From Longimycelium tulufanense (lineage in GTDB: Bacteria; Actinomycetota; Actinomycetes; Mycobacteriales; Pseudonocardiaceae): DNA of 36,374 bases. The position numbers were made by a program, and so were the translations under genes. Position 1 is the stretch's first letter. Each line of letters starts with the position of its first letter. The DNA is taken from positions 110,345 through 146,718 of the forward strand of contig NZ_BMMK01000001.1 of assembly GCF_014645795.1 (NCBI RefSeq), in the 5' to 3' direction. Shown here in pieces: positions 1 through 9,133 of the stretch. A model generated the notes under the pieces. It did no database searches, had not been told where the DNA came from, and worked only from the letters and a program-made list of their open reading frames with translations.

Positions 1-37
1 CCCCCCAACGCCAGTTCTTCTCGCCACGCCGCAATAT

Positions 38-78
38 TGGCCGCGCTCGACCGACGCTACCTCGATCGAGCGCGGCCA
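38..78. terminator. Perfect 13-bp inverted repeat, terminator-like
   Basis: The arms at 38-50 and 66-78 are exact reverse complements (GC-rich, core GGCCGCGCTCGA) around a 15-nt loop. There is no T-run on either side, so this would be an actinobacterial-style hairpin terminator, probably for a gene to the left of the window. A dyad operator is the alternative. Confidence 0.45.
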
Positions 79-349
79 TCTCATCCCAATCACGCGTGAC
101 GACAAAGGGTTCTCGTCCAGCCCGTGATCAGTTATCGGCCAGCCGCTCCCCTCCGATGTGTCGGGGTGGCCCGGCAGGAGAAGGTCGACCTGATGGATTT
201 CGGGGTCACCTGACGAACTGCGGAACCGACCGTTGTGAGCGCTCTCCGGACGACGACAGGATTGGGATGTCCAACCTTCGTCGACAATTTGACAGTACGC
301 CCGCCTGATCGACTTGTCCCGCTCGTCCGCCGAGGGAGCCCGAACGGCC
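79..349 (+). promoter_or_regulatory. Leader/promoter region of the biosynthetic operon
   Basis: No convincing gene lies in the first 349 bases. A consensus -35 hexamer TTGACA sits at 289-294, but the hexamer 17 bases further on (312-317, ACTTGT) is a poor -10. The promoter is therefore only suggested. A GGAG-containing ribosome site (332-338) precedes the first ATG at 350. Confidence 0.3.
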
Positions 350-979
350 ATGATCAACGTTGCCGTCATCTACTACTCGTCCACCGGAAACCTGTACAAG
401 CTCGCTGCGGCCGCAGCCGATGCCGCAGAGGAGGCGCGCGCACAGGTGCGGCTGCGCAAGGCGCCGGAGCTGTCCGCCGAGTCGATCGTGCCGGACAACC
501 CCGGGTGGACCGAGGCATGGGCGGAGCACGCCGCGGTGACCCGGGACATCCCCGACGCCACGCTGGACGACCTCGAGTGGGCCGATGCCGTGCTGTGGGG
601 AACGCCGGGCAGGTATGGCTTGCCCGCCGGTCCCCTCAAGCAGTTCATCGACCTGACCCTGCCGCTGCACAGCAGGCGGGGGCTGGTCAACAAGGTGATG
701 TCCTCCTTCACCTCCACGGCCACGCTACACGGCGGGCAGGAAAGCACGATCCTCGCGTTGAACAACGCCTTCTACCACTGGGGTTCGATCATTGTTCCGC
801 CCGGGGTCGCCGATCCCATCCAGCTCGCACCCACCAATGGCAACCCATACGGCGTGAGCGCCGTCTCGCGAAACAAGCCGGCGAACGTCGACGAGGACAA
901 TCTCGCCGCCATCAGATACCAGGCGCGGCGCACCGTGGAGATCACCAGCGCGCTTGTTCGCGGTCTCAGTGCCGCGTGA
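350..979 (+). CDS. WrbA-like NAD(P)H:quinone oxidoreductase (flavodoxin fold)
   Basis: The protein is 209 aa, close to the 200-aa norm of WrbA-type FMN-dependent quinone reductases. The phosphate-binding loop of flavodoxins is seen at residues 8-15 (YYSSTGNL). The WrbA signatures WGTPGRYG (83-90), GGQES (128-132) and YHWGSIIVPPG (142-152) follow. Members reduce quinones by two electrons in the cytosol and so limit semiquinone formation. An in-frame TTG lies at 314, but ATG 350 matches the family N-terminus and has a GAGGGAG site upstream. It lies about 120 bp before the DAHP synthase and is probably co-transcribed. In this context it could reduce a quinone or quinone-like intermediate, or protect the producer; that role is inference. 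The family call is secure, the substrate unknown. Confidence 0.85.
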   Translation: MINVAVIYYSSTGNLYKLAAAAADAAEEARAQVRLRKAPELSAESIVPDNPGWTEAWAEHAAVTRDIPDATLDDLEWADAVLWGTPGRYGLPAGPLKQFIDLTLPLHSRRGLVNKVMSSFTSTATLHGGQESTILALNNAFYHWGSIIVPPGVADPIQLAPTNGNPYGVSAVSRNKPANVDEDNLAAIRYQARRTVEITSALVRGLSAA

Positions 980-1102
980 CACAGGCGATTCGGTTGGGGC
1001 GGCGGCAAGAAGTATCGGAATGACAGACGACAACGCCTCCCGGTGTCCACCGCGGCCTCGCGGTCCGCTGGGCCCATTGCTCGTTCGATTGGAGACTTCT
1101 CG

Positions 1103-2275
1103 GTGGACAACGCACTGCTCGACACACGAGCAAGACCGGCTCACCAGCAACCAGTGTGGGGCGACGAGGCCCAGGTTCGGCGCGTGCGGCGGGAGCTGGC
1201 GGCCCAACCCGCGCTGGTCCGGGCAGAGGACGTGCAAACGCTACGTGCCGTCCTGACCCGTGTCGCGGTTGGGGAAGCCCATGTCGTGCAGGCCGGGGAC
1301 TGTGCGGAGGACCCTGCCGAGTCCGACGCGGACTACGTGGCCCGCAAGGTGGGGCTGTTGGACGTCCTCGCCGGCACCCTCAAGATGAACGCGCGTAAGC
1401 CCGTGGTACGCGTGGGACGTATCGCCGGACAGCTCGCCAAACCTCGTTCCCGGCCCACGGAAGTCGTTGGCGGTGTCGAACTTCCTGTCTACCGCGGGCA
1501 CATGGTGAACAGCCCGGAGCCGGACCCCGAGGGCCGGCGCCCGGATCCACTGCGGCTGCTGAGCTGCTACCAGGCGGCCAGCACGGTCATGGACCACCTC
1601 GGCTGGCGTGGTCCCGCGCGCCGCGCCGGCATTGACCCACCAGTGTGGACCAGCCACGAGGCGTTGCTGCTCGACTACGAGGTCCCGATGCTCCGCAGGG
1701 ACTCCGCCGGGCGGCTGGTGCTCACCTCGACCCACTGGCCCTGGGTCGGCGAGCGAACCCGTCAGGTAGAGGGCGCGCACGTCGCGTTGCTCGCCGAGGT
1801 CGTGAACCCAGTGGCCTGCAAGGTCGGCCCGAGTATCACCGTCGACGAGTTGTTGGCATTGTGCGAACGCCTCGACCCACGGCGTGAGACGGGTCGGCTC
1901 AGCCTTATCGCACGGATGGGCGCGGACCTGGTCGCGGACAAGCTCCCCCCGCTTGTTTCGGCCGCACGCACAGCTGGGCACCCGGTCATCTGGCTGTGTG
2001 ATCCCATGCACGGCAACACCGTCGTCACCTCGGACGGGCTCAAGACCCGGTACCTGGAGGCGATTCTGCGCGAGGTCCGGGACTTCCAGGACGCGGTGCG
2101 GGCCGCGGGTGGCGTCTGCGGTGGCCTCCACCTGGAGACGACCCCCGATGACGTCACCGAATGCGTGGTGGGCGCGAGCCGTGTCGACCAGGTCGGCGAC
2201 AAGTACACGAGCTTCTGCGACCCGCGGCTCAACCCGGAACAGGCCGTCGCCGTGGCCTCCGCATGGTCCGGATGA
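1103..2275 (+). CDS. phzC: Class II 3-deoxy-D-arabino-heptulosonate-7-phosphate (DAHP) synthase, PhzC type
   Basis: This enzyme condenses phosphoenolpyruvate with erythrose-4-phosphate, the entry step of the shikimate pathway. Class II (plant-like) hallmarks are QAGDCAE with the metal-ligand cysteine (Cys67), GRIAGQLAKPRS (105-116), DPMHGNT with the metal-ligand histidine, GGLHLETTPDDVTEC and CDPRLN near the C-terminus. From GTG 1103, preceded by GGAG at 1091-1094, the protein is 390 aa. That is shorter than the roughly 460-aa primary-metabolism enzyme of mycobacteria and typical of secondary-metabolism copies, which usually lack allosteric extensions. An upstream in-frame GTG at 1043 would add 20 unconserved residues. 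Its TGA at 2273 overlaps a possible ATG (2272) of the next frame. It should raise chorismate supply for the phzE/phzD genes downstream. Confidence 0.93.
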   Translation: MDNALLDTRARPAHQQPVWGDEAQVRRVRRELAAQPALVRAEDVQTLRAVLTRVAVGEAHVVQAGDCAEDPAESDADYVARKVGLLDVLAGTLKMNARKPVVRVGRIAGQLAKPRSRPTEVVGGVELPVYRGHMVNSPEPDPEGRRPDPLRLLSCYQAASTVMDHLGWRGPARRAGIDPPVWTSHEALLLDYEVPMLRRDSAGRLVLTSTHWPWVGERTRQVEGAHVALLAEVVNPVACKVGPSITVDELLALCERLDPRRETGRLSLIARMGADLVADKLPPLVSAARTAGHPVIWLCDPMHGNTVVTSDGLKTRYLEAILREVRDFQDAVRAAGGVCGGLHLETTPDDVTECVVGASRVDQVGDKYTSFCDPRLNPEQAVAVASAWSG

Positions 2276-2307
2276 CCACGCGAGGCGGCGGCGCCACTGG
2301 AGGATGG

Positions 2308-3093
2308 ATGCCAAGCAAGGATATGGAGAACAAGGTCGCGCTCGTCACCGGGGCGGCGGGCGGCATCGGTGCCGCCGTGGCCCGGAAGCTCGGCGAGCGC
2401 GGTGCGGTGGTTGCGGCGGTGGACCTGGATGCCGTTCGACTTCGGGAAATCGTCGAAAAGCTGGCCGCGGACGGGATTCGCGTGAAGGCGTTTCCCGCGG
2501 ATGTCACCAGGGCTTCGGAGACGGAATCCGTTGTTGACGAGGTCGAACGTCAGCTCGGGCCGATGGAGTTCCTGGTCAACGGCGCGGGTGTGTTACGGCT
2601 CGGCGAAGTCCGCTCCCTGAGCGAGGAGGACTGGGCGACCACCTTCGCGGTCAACGCGAACGGCGTCTTCCTCATGTCGCGCGCCGTGGCCAGCCGAATG
2701 ATCCCGCGCTCGCGAGGCGCAATCGTCACCGTGGCGTCCAATGCCGCTGGAACCGCCCGCATCGAGATGGCTGCATATGCCGCGTCCAAGGCGGCCGCGA
2801 CGATGTTCACCAAGTGTCTCGGTCTGGAGGTCGCGAAGCACGGGATCCGATGCAACGTCGTCGCTCCCGGCTCGACGGACACCCCGATGCTCAGGTCGAT
2901 GTGGCACGACGAAACCGCCGCGAAGGGAACCGTCGAGGGCCGGCTGGCGGCGTACCGGGTGGGAATTCCACTGCGGAAGCTCGCCAGTCCTTCGGACGTG
3001 GCCAGCGCCGTCACGTTCCTTCTCTCCGACGATGCAGGGCACATCACCATGCACGACCTCACCGTCGATGGCGGGGCGACCCTCGGCGTGTAG
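2308..3093 (+). CDS. EntA-like SDR, probable 2,3-dihydro-3-hydroxyanthranilate dehydrogenase
   Basis: A 261-aa classical short-chain dehydrogenase: cofactor motif TGAAGGIG (14-21), NGAG motif, and the catalytic Ser with YAASK. It resembles 2,3-dihydro-2,3-dihydroxybenzoate dehydrogenase (EntA/DhbA). Because PhzD and PhzE follow, the expected substrate is trans-2,3-dihydro-3-hydroxyanthranilate (DHHA), and NAD-dependent oxidation would aromatise it to 3-hydroxyanthranilate, as proposed for benzoxazole and some pyrrolobenzodiazepine clusters. The start is uncertain: ATG 2308 has GGAGG at 2299-2303 with a short spacer, ATG 2272 overlaps the previous stop (ATGA), and ATG 2323 best fits the family N-terminus. 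A rare TTA leucine codon lies at 2593-2595. The SDR call is firm; the substrate is inferred from context. Confidence 0.82.
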   Translation: MPSKDMENKVALVTGAAGGIGAAVARKLGERGAVVAAVDLDAVRLREIVEKLAADGIRVKAFPADVTRASETESVVDEVERQLGPMEFLVNGAGVLRLGEVRSLSEEDWATTFAVNANGVFLMSRAVASRMIPRSRGAIVTVASNAAGTARIEMAAYAASKAAATMFTKCLGLEVAKHGIRCNVVAPGSTDTPMLRSMWHDETAAKGTVEGRLAAYRVGIPLRKLASPSDVASAVTFLLSDDAGHITMHDLTVDGGATLGV

Positions 3094-3119
3094 CGAACTC
3101 GCCCCTGCGACCCAGACCT

Positions 3120-3126
3120 GGAGAGG
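3120..3126 (+). promoter_or_regulatory. Ribosome binding site that fixes the phzD start
   Basis: GGAGAGG lies directly against ATG 3127 but six bases from ATG 3133. Spacing and alignment with known PhzD N-termini (M-x-GIP-x-I) both favour 3133. Confidence 0.7.
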
Positions 3127-3132
3127 ATGGTC

Positions 3133-3819
3133 ATGGCTGGCATTCCTGCCATCGCGCCGTATCCGATGCCAACAGTGGACGACCTGCCGAACAACGTCGC
3201 CAGCTGGACCGTCCACGCGGACCGCGCCGTGCTGCTCATCCACGACATGCAGCGCTACTTCCTGAAGCCGTTCCCCGCAACCGAAAGTCCGCGCGAGCTA
3301 CTCGTGCGGAACATCGCCCGGCTGCGCCAACGCTGCCACGAGCTCGGAGTTCCCGTGGCCTACACGGCACAGCCAGGTGGAATGACGACCGAACAGCGGG
3401 GGCTGCTCAAGGACTTCTGGGGACCGGGTATGCGGGTCGACCCCACCGATCGGCAGGTCGTGAGACCACTGGACCCCACGTCGAATGACTGGCAGTTCAC
3501 CAAGTGGCGGTACAGCGCGTTCTTCCGATCGGACCTGCTGGACCACATGCGGTCGCACGGCCGGGACCAGCTCATGGTCTGCGGCGTGTACGCGCATGTC
3601 GGTGTCCTGATGACGGCTGTTGACGCATTTACCAACGATATCCAGCCGTTCCTTGTTGCCGACGCTGTCGCCGACTTTTCCGAGGACTACCACCGACTGG
3701 CGATGGAGTACGCGGCGCAACGCTGCGCGTTCGTCGCCACGGCCGACCACATGCTCGCCCATCTCGGGGAGTTCGCCACCGAGACCGTCGGACACAGCAT
3801 TCGCGAGGCGGCGTTATGA
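3133..3819 (+). CDS. phzD: PhzD-type isochorismatase (ADIC hydrolase)
   Basis: A 228-aa cytosolic hydrolase of the isochorismatase superfamily. It removes the enolpyruvyl group of 2-amino-2-desoxyisochorismate (ADIC) as pyruvate, giving trans-2,3-dihydro-3-hydroxyanthranilate. It is colinear with Pseudomonas PhzD: catalytic Asp38 in IHDMQRYF, Lys124 in TKWRYSAFF, and the [10 protein letters not shown] loop, where glycine replaces the cysteine found in cysteine-hydrolase relatives, as in true PhzD. No aryl-carrier domain is fused, unlike EntB. The stop overlaps the phzE start (ATGA), indicating translational coupling. The last sense codon is the rare TTA (3814-3816). Recognition is strong; the alternative, isochorismate hydrolase, is less likely because phzE is adjacent. 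Confidence 0.95.
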   Translation: MAGIPAIAPYPMPTVDDLPNNVASWTVHADRAVLLIHDMQRYFLKPFPATESPRELLVRNIARLRQRCHELGVPVAYTAQPGGMTTEQRGLLKDFWGPGMRVDPTDRQVVRPLDPTSNDWQFTKWRYSAFFRSDLLDHMRSHGRDQLMVCGVYAHVGVLMTAVDAFTNDIQPFLVADAVADFSEDYHRLAMEYAAQRCAFVATADHMLAHLGEFATETVGHSIREAAL

Positions 3820-5735
3820 GTGAGAAGACGACAACAGACCTGCTCGACCGGGTGCTCACGGCACGGCCGCCCGCGTTCGCGCTCCTGCATCGCCCGGAGA
3901 CGACGGGTCCGGGAGCACTGGACGTCCTGCTCGGCGAGGTCCACACACCCGAGACGCTGGCGGGGATTCCCCTCACGGACGGGGAGCCGCTCGGACCGGC
4001 TCGGCATGAAGTTCTGGTGGTCGTGCCGTACCGGCAGATCGGCGAGCGTGGTTTCGCGTGCGCCGATGATGGTGAGCCGTTGATCGCGATGACTGTCACC
4101 GACCAGGCAGTCGTGCCGGTTGCGGAGGCCATGCGAAGGCTTCCGGATGTGCCCATCGAACTGGCGAACCGCCACTTCGACGTCGACGACGACACCTATG
4201 CCGATGCGGTTCAACGGGTCATCACCGAGGAGATCGGGCAGGGGGAAGGCGCCAACTTCGTCATCAAGCGTTCCTTTGTGGCTGACATCACCGGATACAC
4301 GCCGCGCGCCGCCCTAACGTTCTTTTGCCGACTGTTACAGCAGGAGTCTGGCGCGTACTGGACCTTTGTCGTCCACACCGGAGCACGCACGTTCGTGGGT
4401 GCCACGCCGGAGCGACATCTGAGCCTGCGCGGGGGAATCGCGGTGATGAACCCGATCAGTGGCACCTATCGGTACCCGCCGTCAGGGCCCAACCTCCCCG
4501 AGCTGATGGAGTTCCTCGCTGACCGCAAGGAGGCCGACGAGCTCTACATGGTCGTCGATGAGGAGCTCAAGATGATGGCCCGGATCTGCGACACCGGTGG
4601 TCGCGTGGTGGGCCCGAGCCTGAAGGAGATGACCCGGGTCGCCCACACCGAGTACTTCATCGAAGGTCACACCAGCCGCGACCCACGGGAGATCCTCCAC
4701 GAAACGATGTTCGCGCCTACGGTGACCGGTAGCCCACTGGAGAGCGCGTGCCGTGTCGTCGACCGCTACGAGCCCGAGGGACGGGGCTACTACAGCGGGA
4801 TCATCGCGCTGATCGGCCGCGACGAACATGGCGGGCGCAGCCTCGACTCGTCCATCCTCATCCGTACCGCCGACATCGACAGTGGCGGCCGGGTGCGCAT
4901 CGGGGTCGGCGCCACGCTGGTCCGGCATTCCGACCCGGCGTCCGAGGCCGCCGAGACCAAGGCGAAGGCCGCCGGACTGATCTCGGCCCTGGAGTCCGCC
5001 GGACCGATGCGTTTCGCGGCACTCCCGCAGGTCCGGGCCGCCCTGGCCCGCCGCAACCGGACCATCGCCGACTTCTGGCTGGCCGAGGACACCGCGCGGG
5101 AGCGTCGGGATCCCTTCCTCTCCGGCCGCAGCGTGCTGGTCGTCGACGCCGAGGACACCTTCACCTCGATGATCGACCACCAGCTGCGTTCCATGGGACT
5201 CGTGGTCACGGTGCGCAGGTTTGATGAACCGTACGCACTCGACGGGTACGACCTCGTCGTCATGGGGCCCGGACCGGGCGACCCGCGCGCGGTCGGTCAC
5301 CCCAAGATCGAACACCTGCGGTCGGCGGTGCGGACCCTGCTCGACGAGCAACGGCCGTTCCTGGCGGTGTGCCTCAGCCACCAGGTGTTGAGCTTGGCGC
5401 TCGGCCTCGACGTTCTCCGCAGGGCGGTGCCGAACCAGGGCGTTCAACGGGAGATCAATCTGTTCGGCGCTACCGAGCGGGTGGGCTTCTACAACACGTT
5501 CGCGGCGCACAGCACCGAGGACGAGATCGCCCGGAAGGGCGTGGGCGTGGTGGAGGTGAGCCGTGACGTGGAAACAGGTGAGGTGTACGCGTTGCGTGGC
5601 CCGACTTTCGCCTCCGTGCAGTTCCACGCCGAGTCGTTGCTCACCCGGGACGGCGTGCGAATCGTCGGCAACCTGCTGACCGGGGTGCTCCTCCCACGGG
5701 CGCATGAGCAACAGCGCGTCGTCCACTTTGCCTGA
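3816..5735 (+). CDS. phzE: PhzE-type 2-amino-2-desoxyisochorismate (ADIC) synthase
   Basis: The 639-aa protein fuses a chorismate-binding anthranilate-synthase-I-like domain (about 1-400) to a class I glutamine amidotransferase (about 435-630). It uses glutamine-derived ammonia to aminate chorismate at C2, giving ADIC. Visible motifs are PISGTYRYP and [19 protein letters not shown] in the synthase half, GPGPGDPR and AVCLSHQ with nucleophile Cys519, and QFHAES with His604 and Glu606 in the amidotransferase half. N-terminus and domain order match PhzE rather than the separate TrpE/TrpG of primary metabolism. A TTA codon lies at 4335-4337. ATG 3816 overlaps the phzD stop. About 120 bp without obvious features separates it from the ligase that follows. 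Confidence 0.95.
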   Translation: MSEKTTTDLLDRVLTARPPAFALLHRPETTGPGALDVLLGEVHTPETLAGIPLTDGEPLGPARHEVLVVVPYRQIGERGFACADDGEPLIAMTVTDQAVVPVAEAMRRLPDVPIELANRHFDVDDDTYADAVQRVITEEIGQGEGANFVIKRSFVADITGYTPRAALTFFCRLLQQESGAYWTFVVHTGARTFVGATPERHLSLRGGIAVMNPISGTYRYPPSGPNLPELMEFLADRKEADELYMVVDEELKMMARICDTGGRVVGPSLKEMTRVAHTEYFIEGHTSRDPREILHETMFAPTVTGSPLESACRVVDRYEPEGRGYYSGIIALIGRDEHGGRSLDSSILIRTADIDSGGRVRIGVGATLVRHSDPASEAAETKAKAAGLISALESAGPMRFAALPQVRAALARRNRTIADFWLAEDTARERRDPFLSGRSVLVVDAEDTFTSMIDHQLRSMGLVVTVRRFDEPYALDGYDLVVMGPGPGDPRAVGHPKIEHLRSAVRTLLDEQRPFLAVCLSHQVLSLALGLDVLRRAVPNQGVQREINLFGATERVGFYNTFAAHSTEDEIARKGVGVVEVSRDVETGEVYALRGPTFASVQFHAESLLTRDGVRIVGNLLTGVLLPRAHEQQRVVHFA

Positions 5736-5857
5736 CCACTCCGAGAAATTCGATCTGACACACTTCCGGCCGACTGCTCGTCCACATCATTACCACCGTG
5801 CGAGCGTTTTCGTGACCGCGACATCCGGTGTCAGTTCCAGGTGAGGAGAAATCGCAG

Positions 5858-7432
5858 ATGCTTCCGATCACCACCAGCCGGAAGGGCCTCTACATGGGAA
5901 TGGTCGCGCAGCGTTCGGTCGCCGCGCACGCCGACACCCTGATTGCGCTCGACCACGATCTTGATCTGCTCCCCGAGGCCGGCCGACAGCTCACCTTCGC
6001 CGATTTCGCCGAGCACGTGGACGACATGGCGGGCCGCCTGTGGGCCGCGGGAGTCCGGCCAACAGAGCACGTTGCGATCTACAAGTCGCCCGGCCTCGAC
6101 ATCAACATCCTCTCCTGCGCGGTCGCCCGGATCGGAGCGGTACCCGTCCAGTTGTCCCCCGCCCTGGACGGCGACAGCGTAGTCGCATTGCTGCAGCGGC
6201 TCGACAAGCCATACCTGATCACGGACGGGAAGAAGCTCGGCGGACCATTGGCGGGAACGCCGTTGGACGAGGCCACCACCCGGGTCATCGGCGTGGCCGG
6301 CGGCGCACCCAACGCGTTGTCTCTGGCGGACCTCGCCGGGGCGCCGCGGCAGGAGCCCGTGCTGCTGGACCCCGACGAGCCCGCGCTCATGACGCATACC
6401 TCGGGTACGACGGGCCTGCCGAAGCTCGTGGTTCATTCTGCGCGAACGCTGCACGGGCGTTACCGGCCGCAGGCCAAGCTCTTCGACATGATCCAGGAGC
6501 GCGAGACCGTCGCGATCCACGTGTCCTACGTGCACTCTCGGATGCCGTTGGCGCTCGCTGTCCTGATGCCACGTGGCAATCCCATGGTCGTGATGAACGA
6601 CTCGGCACCCGACAAGGTCGCCGAGCTGTTCCTCGCGACCAACCCGGGGTTCATCGAGTCGCACCCCAACTCGTTCCTGGAGTGGGAGGAGCTGGTCGAC
6701 GACCCACGTAAGCCGTTGGCCGGTGTGAAGTACTTCAGTAGCACCTTTGACGCGATCCACCCGCGAACCATGCACCGGCTCCTGCACGCCTCGGAGCGGC
6801 ATTCCCCGATTTTCTACCAGATCTATGGGCAGAGCGAGACCGGCCCGCTGGTCGGCCGGGGGTTCACCAGGGACACCGCGCTCACCGCGGACGGGCGCTG
6901 CCAGGGCTTCGCGTTCCCTGGCGACACCAAGTTCCGACTGGTGAGCAGGAACGGCAAGGAACCCTCCCGCGAGAACCCCGGCTACATCGAGGTTCAGGCC
7001 GCGGGCCGAGTACTGACGTACTACGGCGAGGACGAGCGGTTCCAGAAGCAGGTCAACGACGGATGGTGGCGCGGGATGGACGTCGGATACCGCACCGAGG
7101 AGGGCTGCCTGCACCTGCTCGACCGGGAGGTTGACGTCATCCCGACGATCGAGAGCACGTTGGACTTCGAGGATGTCGTGCTCGAACGTCTCGAAGAGCT
7201 GACCGAGCTCGTTCTCGTACCGGGGCCGGACCAGGAGCCGATCCCGGTTGTGTGCACCCGCCGGGACGTGCGGCTGGACCCCGAGCGGTGGAAGAAGGCG
7301 GTGGCCGACTTCCCGCCGGTGGCCGAGCCCGTTCAGATGACGCTGGCGGAGCTGCCGCGCACGGCGACCATGAAGGTCCAACGTATCGAGCTGGCCCGCC
7401 GGCTCCGCGAGCGGCTGGCTCCGGCGTCCTGA
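5858..7432 (+). CDS. Stand-alone adenylate-forming ligase 1
   Basis: A 524-aa member of the acyl/aryl-AMP ligase superfamily with no fused carrier or condensation domain. Core motifs are the phosphate loop THTSGTTGLPKL, YGQSE, the A7-like segment ending DVGYRTEEG (canonical aspartate kept but the preceding glycine is Met), LLDREVD, and a C-terminal lysine in TATMKVQRIEL. ATG 5858 has GAGGAG at 5843-5848; an upstream in-frame start at 5828 is less likely. It is a close paralogue of the ligase at 21027-22619: over 44 residues beginning at 269 here and 268 there, 37 are identical. Placed directly after the 3-HAA genes, it probably activates an aromatic acid such as 3-HAA. CoA ligation, direct amide formation or diazotase-like use of ATP all remain open. 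Confidence 0.85.
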   Translation: MLPITTSRKGLYMGMVAQRSVAAHADTLIALDHDLDLLPEAGRQLTFADFAEHVDDMAGRLWAAGVRPTEHVAIYKSPGLDINILSCAVARIGAVPVQLSPALDGDSVVALLQRLDKPYLITDGKKLGGPLAGTPLDEATTRVIGVAGGAPNALSLADLAGAPRQEPVLLDPDEPALMTHTSGTTGLPKLVVHSARTLHGRYRPQAKLFDMIQERETVAIHVSYVHSRMPLALAVLMPRGNPMVVMNDSAPDKVAELFLATNPGFIESHPNSFLEWEELVDDPRKPLAGVKYFSSTFDAIHPRTMHRLLHASERHSPIFYQIYGQSETGPLVGRGFTRDTALTADGRCQGFAFPGDTKFRLVSRNGKEPSRENPGYIEVQAAGRVLTYYGEDERFQKQVNDGWWRGMDVGYRTEEGCLHLLDREVDVIPTIESTLDFEDVVLERLEELTELVLVPGPDQEPIPVVCTRRDVRLDPERWKKAVADFPPVAEPVQMTLAELPRTATMKVQRIELARRLRERLAPAS

Positions 7433-7492
7433 GACCGTTGCCGGTGCACCGGGGCCGCGCTGACGCCGAATAAGGACAAGGAGGGCAGGGAC

Positions 7493-9133
7493 GTGGGGCG
7501 GGCAAGGACAAGCCGGACAGCGAAGCCAGTTGCGAAAGCCGCGGCCGCCCCCACGTCCGGCCGGGCGCGCACCGGCGGCACCGACTTCGACGTCCTCATC
7601 GTCGGGGCGGGGCCCACCGGTCTCCTCGCCGCATGCGAGCTGCTCCGGCGTCGGGTGCGGGTCCGCATCATCGACCGGGCGCTCGAGCCGATGCAAGCGC
7701 CGAAGGCGCTCTCGCTCTGGCCGCGCGCCCTCGACATCATGACGGACCTGGGTGTTGGCGATGCCATTCGGCAGGCTTCCGTCCGGATCAATGCATTCAG
7801 CTACTTTTCCAACCGTCGGTTGCTCGCCTCGTTCGGCTTCCCCCCTGACCTGGCCGCGAGGCAGCTTCCCCAACCTGAGACGGAACGCGTGCTCACCGAG
7901 CGACTGCATTCACTGGGTGGCAAGGTCGAGCGTGGCGTACGGTTGCTTTGCCTGGATGATCTGGACTTCTCCCCGGACATCGACGCCACCGACGGTGTGA
8001 CGGCTGTACTGGAGTACGGGAACGGTTTGGTGGAACGGGCCCGGGCTCCGTTCGTGATCGGTGCAGATGGCGCGAGCAGCAGTGTTCGTGGCCAGCTGGG
8101 GGTCGGATTCCGGGGCACCACCTACGAGATGGCCTTCGCGCTGATCGACACCCGTATCAAGGGAAGCCTTCCCAGCGATGAGATCCGGTACTACCAGACT
8201 CCCGCGGGGACCCTGGTGGTCGTTCCCCAGCCCGACAGTGTGTTCCGGTTCCTCTCCGTCATGCCCGAAGGCGGGGAGATGAGCGTGCCAATGATGCAGT
8301 CCATCATCGACGAGCGAGGGCCACGCGGAGTGCGGATCACAAAGCCGGTGTGGAACACCGTTTTCCGGGTGCACGCACGCCACGCCACGGAGTTCCGACG
8401 CGGTCGGGTCTTCCTCATCGGCGACGCGGCACACGTCCACAGCCCGGCAGGCGGCCAGGGCATGAACAACGGTCTGCAGGATGCCCACAACCTGGCCTGG
8501 AAGCTGGCATCGGTGATCCATGGCCAGTCTCCGAGCTCACTGCTGCCGAGCTACGGCCCGGAACGGCTGGAAGCGACGAGGCGCATCGTCCGGGACACCG
8601 ATCTCCAGACCCGCGCGTGGATGGCCAAGGGGCCCGCACAGATCTTCCTCCGGGACAACGCCTTCCGGCTGCTCGACCGCACCGGGGTGGTTTCGCGCTT
8701 CTACACCCCGGTTATGGCCGGAAGGCGGCTGTCCTACACGCCGGTCCGGGAAACACAACGACCCGGCGCCAGAACCCAGTGCTCACTCCGTCAGGTGTTA
8801 CCGGGAGGCGTGCGGATCGGTACGGTCCTTCCACGCGGGCTCGCGGTGTCCCACGGGATCAGCGGCCCTGAAGCAGATCCACTCGGCTGGACCATCGTCG
8901 CGCTGGCGCCGCCAAATGGCTTCTCCTGGCGGAGGAAGATCAACGATCTCGCATCGCGGTGGTCGCGGGTGCGGGTCGTGACGCTGTCGCGTGACGTTGC
9001 CCGCGAGAACGCCTTCTGCGGCCGCCCGGGCTACTACCTCGTCCGCCCCGATGGGCATGTCGTGGCCCACGGCCACGAACGGGACCTGGACCGGCTGGAG
9101 ACCGAGCTGGGTACGGTTCTGCTACCGGGCTAG
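7493..9133 (+). CDS. FAD-dependent aromatic hydroxylase (TfdB/PgaE-like)
   Basis: A 546-aa group A flavoprotein monooxygenase. An Ala/Arg/Gly-rich extension of about 30 residues precedes the FAD fold FDVLIVGAGPTG. The DG motif (GADGASSSVR) and GD motif (FLIGDAAHVHSPAGGQGMN) follow, then a C-terminal thioredoxin-like region as in phenol and polyketide hydroxylases. Such enzymes hydroxylate aromatic rings with NAD(P)H and O2. GTG 7493 is well supported by AAGGAGGG at 7478-7485. The likely substrate is 3-HAA or a product from it, but this is inferred from position. A TTA codon lies at 8798-8800. The TAG stop shares the tetranucleotide CTAG with the stop of the convergent MocR gene, so there is no room for a terminator between them. 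Confidence 0.88.
   Translation: MGRARTSRTAKPVAKAAAAPTSGRARTGGTDFDVLIVGAGPTGLLAACELLRRRVRVRIIDRALEPMQAPKALSLWPRALDIMTDLGVGDAIRQASVRINAFSYFSNRRLLASFGFPPDLAARQLPQPETERVLTERLHSLGGKVERGVRLLCLDDLDFSPDIDATDGVTAVLEYGNGLVERARAPFVIGADGASSSVRGQLGVGFRGTTYEMAFALIDTRIKGSLPSDEIRYYQTPAGTLVVVPQPDSVFRFLSVMPEGGEMSVPMMQSIIDERGPRGVRITKPVWNTVFRVHARHATEFRRGRVFLIGDAAHVHSPAGGQGMNNGLQDAHNLAWKLASVIHGQSPSSLLPSYGPERLEATRRIVRDTDLQTRAWMAKGPAQIFLRDNAFRLLDRTGVVSRFYTPVMAGRRLSYTPVRETQRPGARTQCSLRQVLPGGVRIGTVLPRGLAVSHGISGPEADPLGWTIVALAPPNGFSWRRKINDLASRWSRVRVVTLSRDVARENAFCGRPGYYLVRPDGHVVAHGHERDLDRLETELGTVLLPG

Noticed and set aside
96-308. Small frame before the first gene
   Set aside because: No ribosome site, no family and random composition; it overlaps the likely promoter.
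1103-5735. A phenazine cluster
   Set aside because: PhzC, PhzD and PhzE types are present, but no PhzF, PhzA/B or PhzG is found on either strand, and an aromatising SDR takes their place.
2308-5735. A catecholate siderophore (2,3-dihydroxybenzoate) pathway
   Set aside because: The synthase has the amidotransferase domain of PhzE and the isochorismatase is PhzD-like with no carrier domain. No NRPS or isochorismate synthase is visible.
5831-7909. Very long open frame on the - strand opposite ligase 1
   Set aside because: Shadow of the GC-biased coding strand. Composition is Arg/Gly/His-rich and no family motif appears, while the + strand carries clear ligase motifs.
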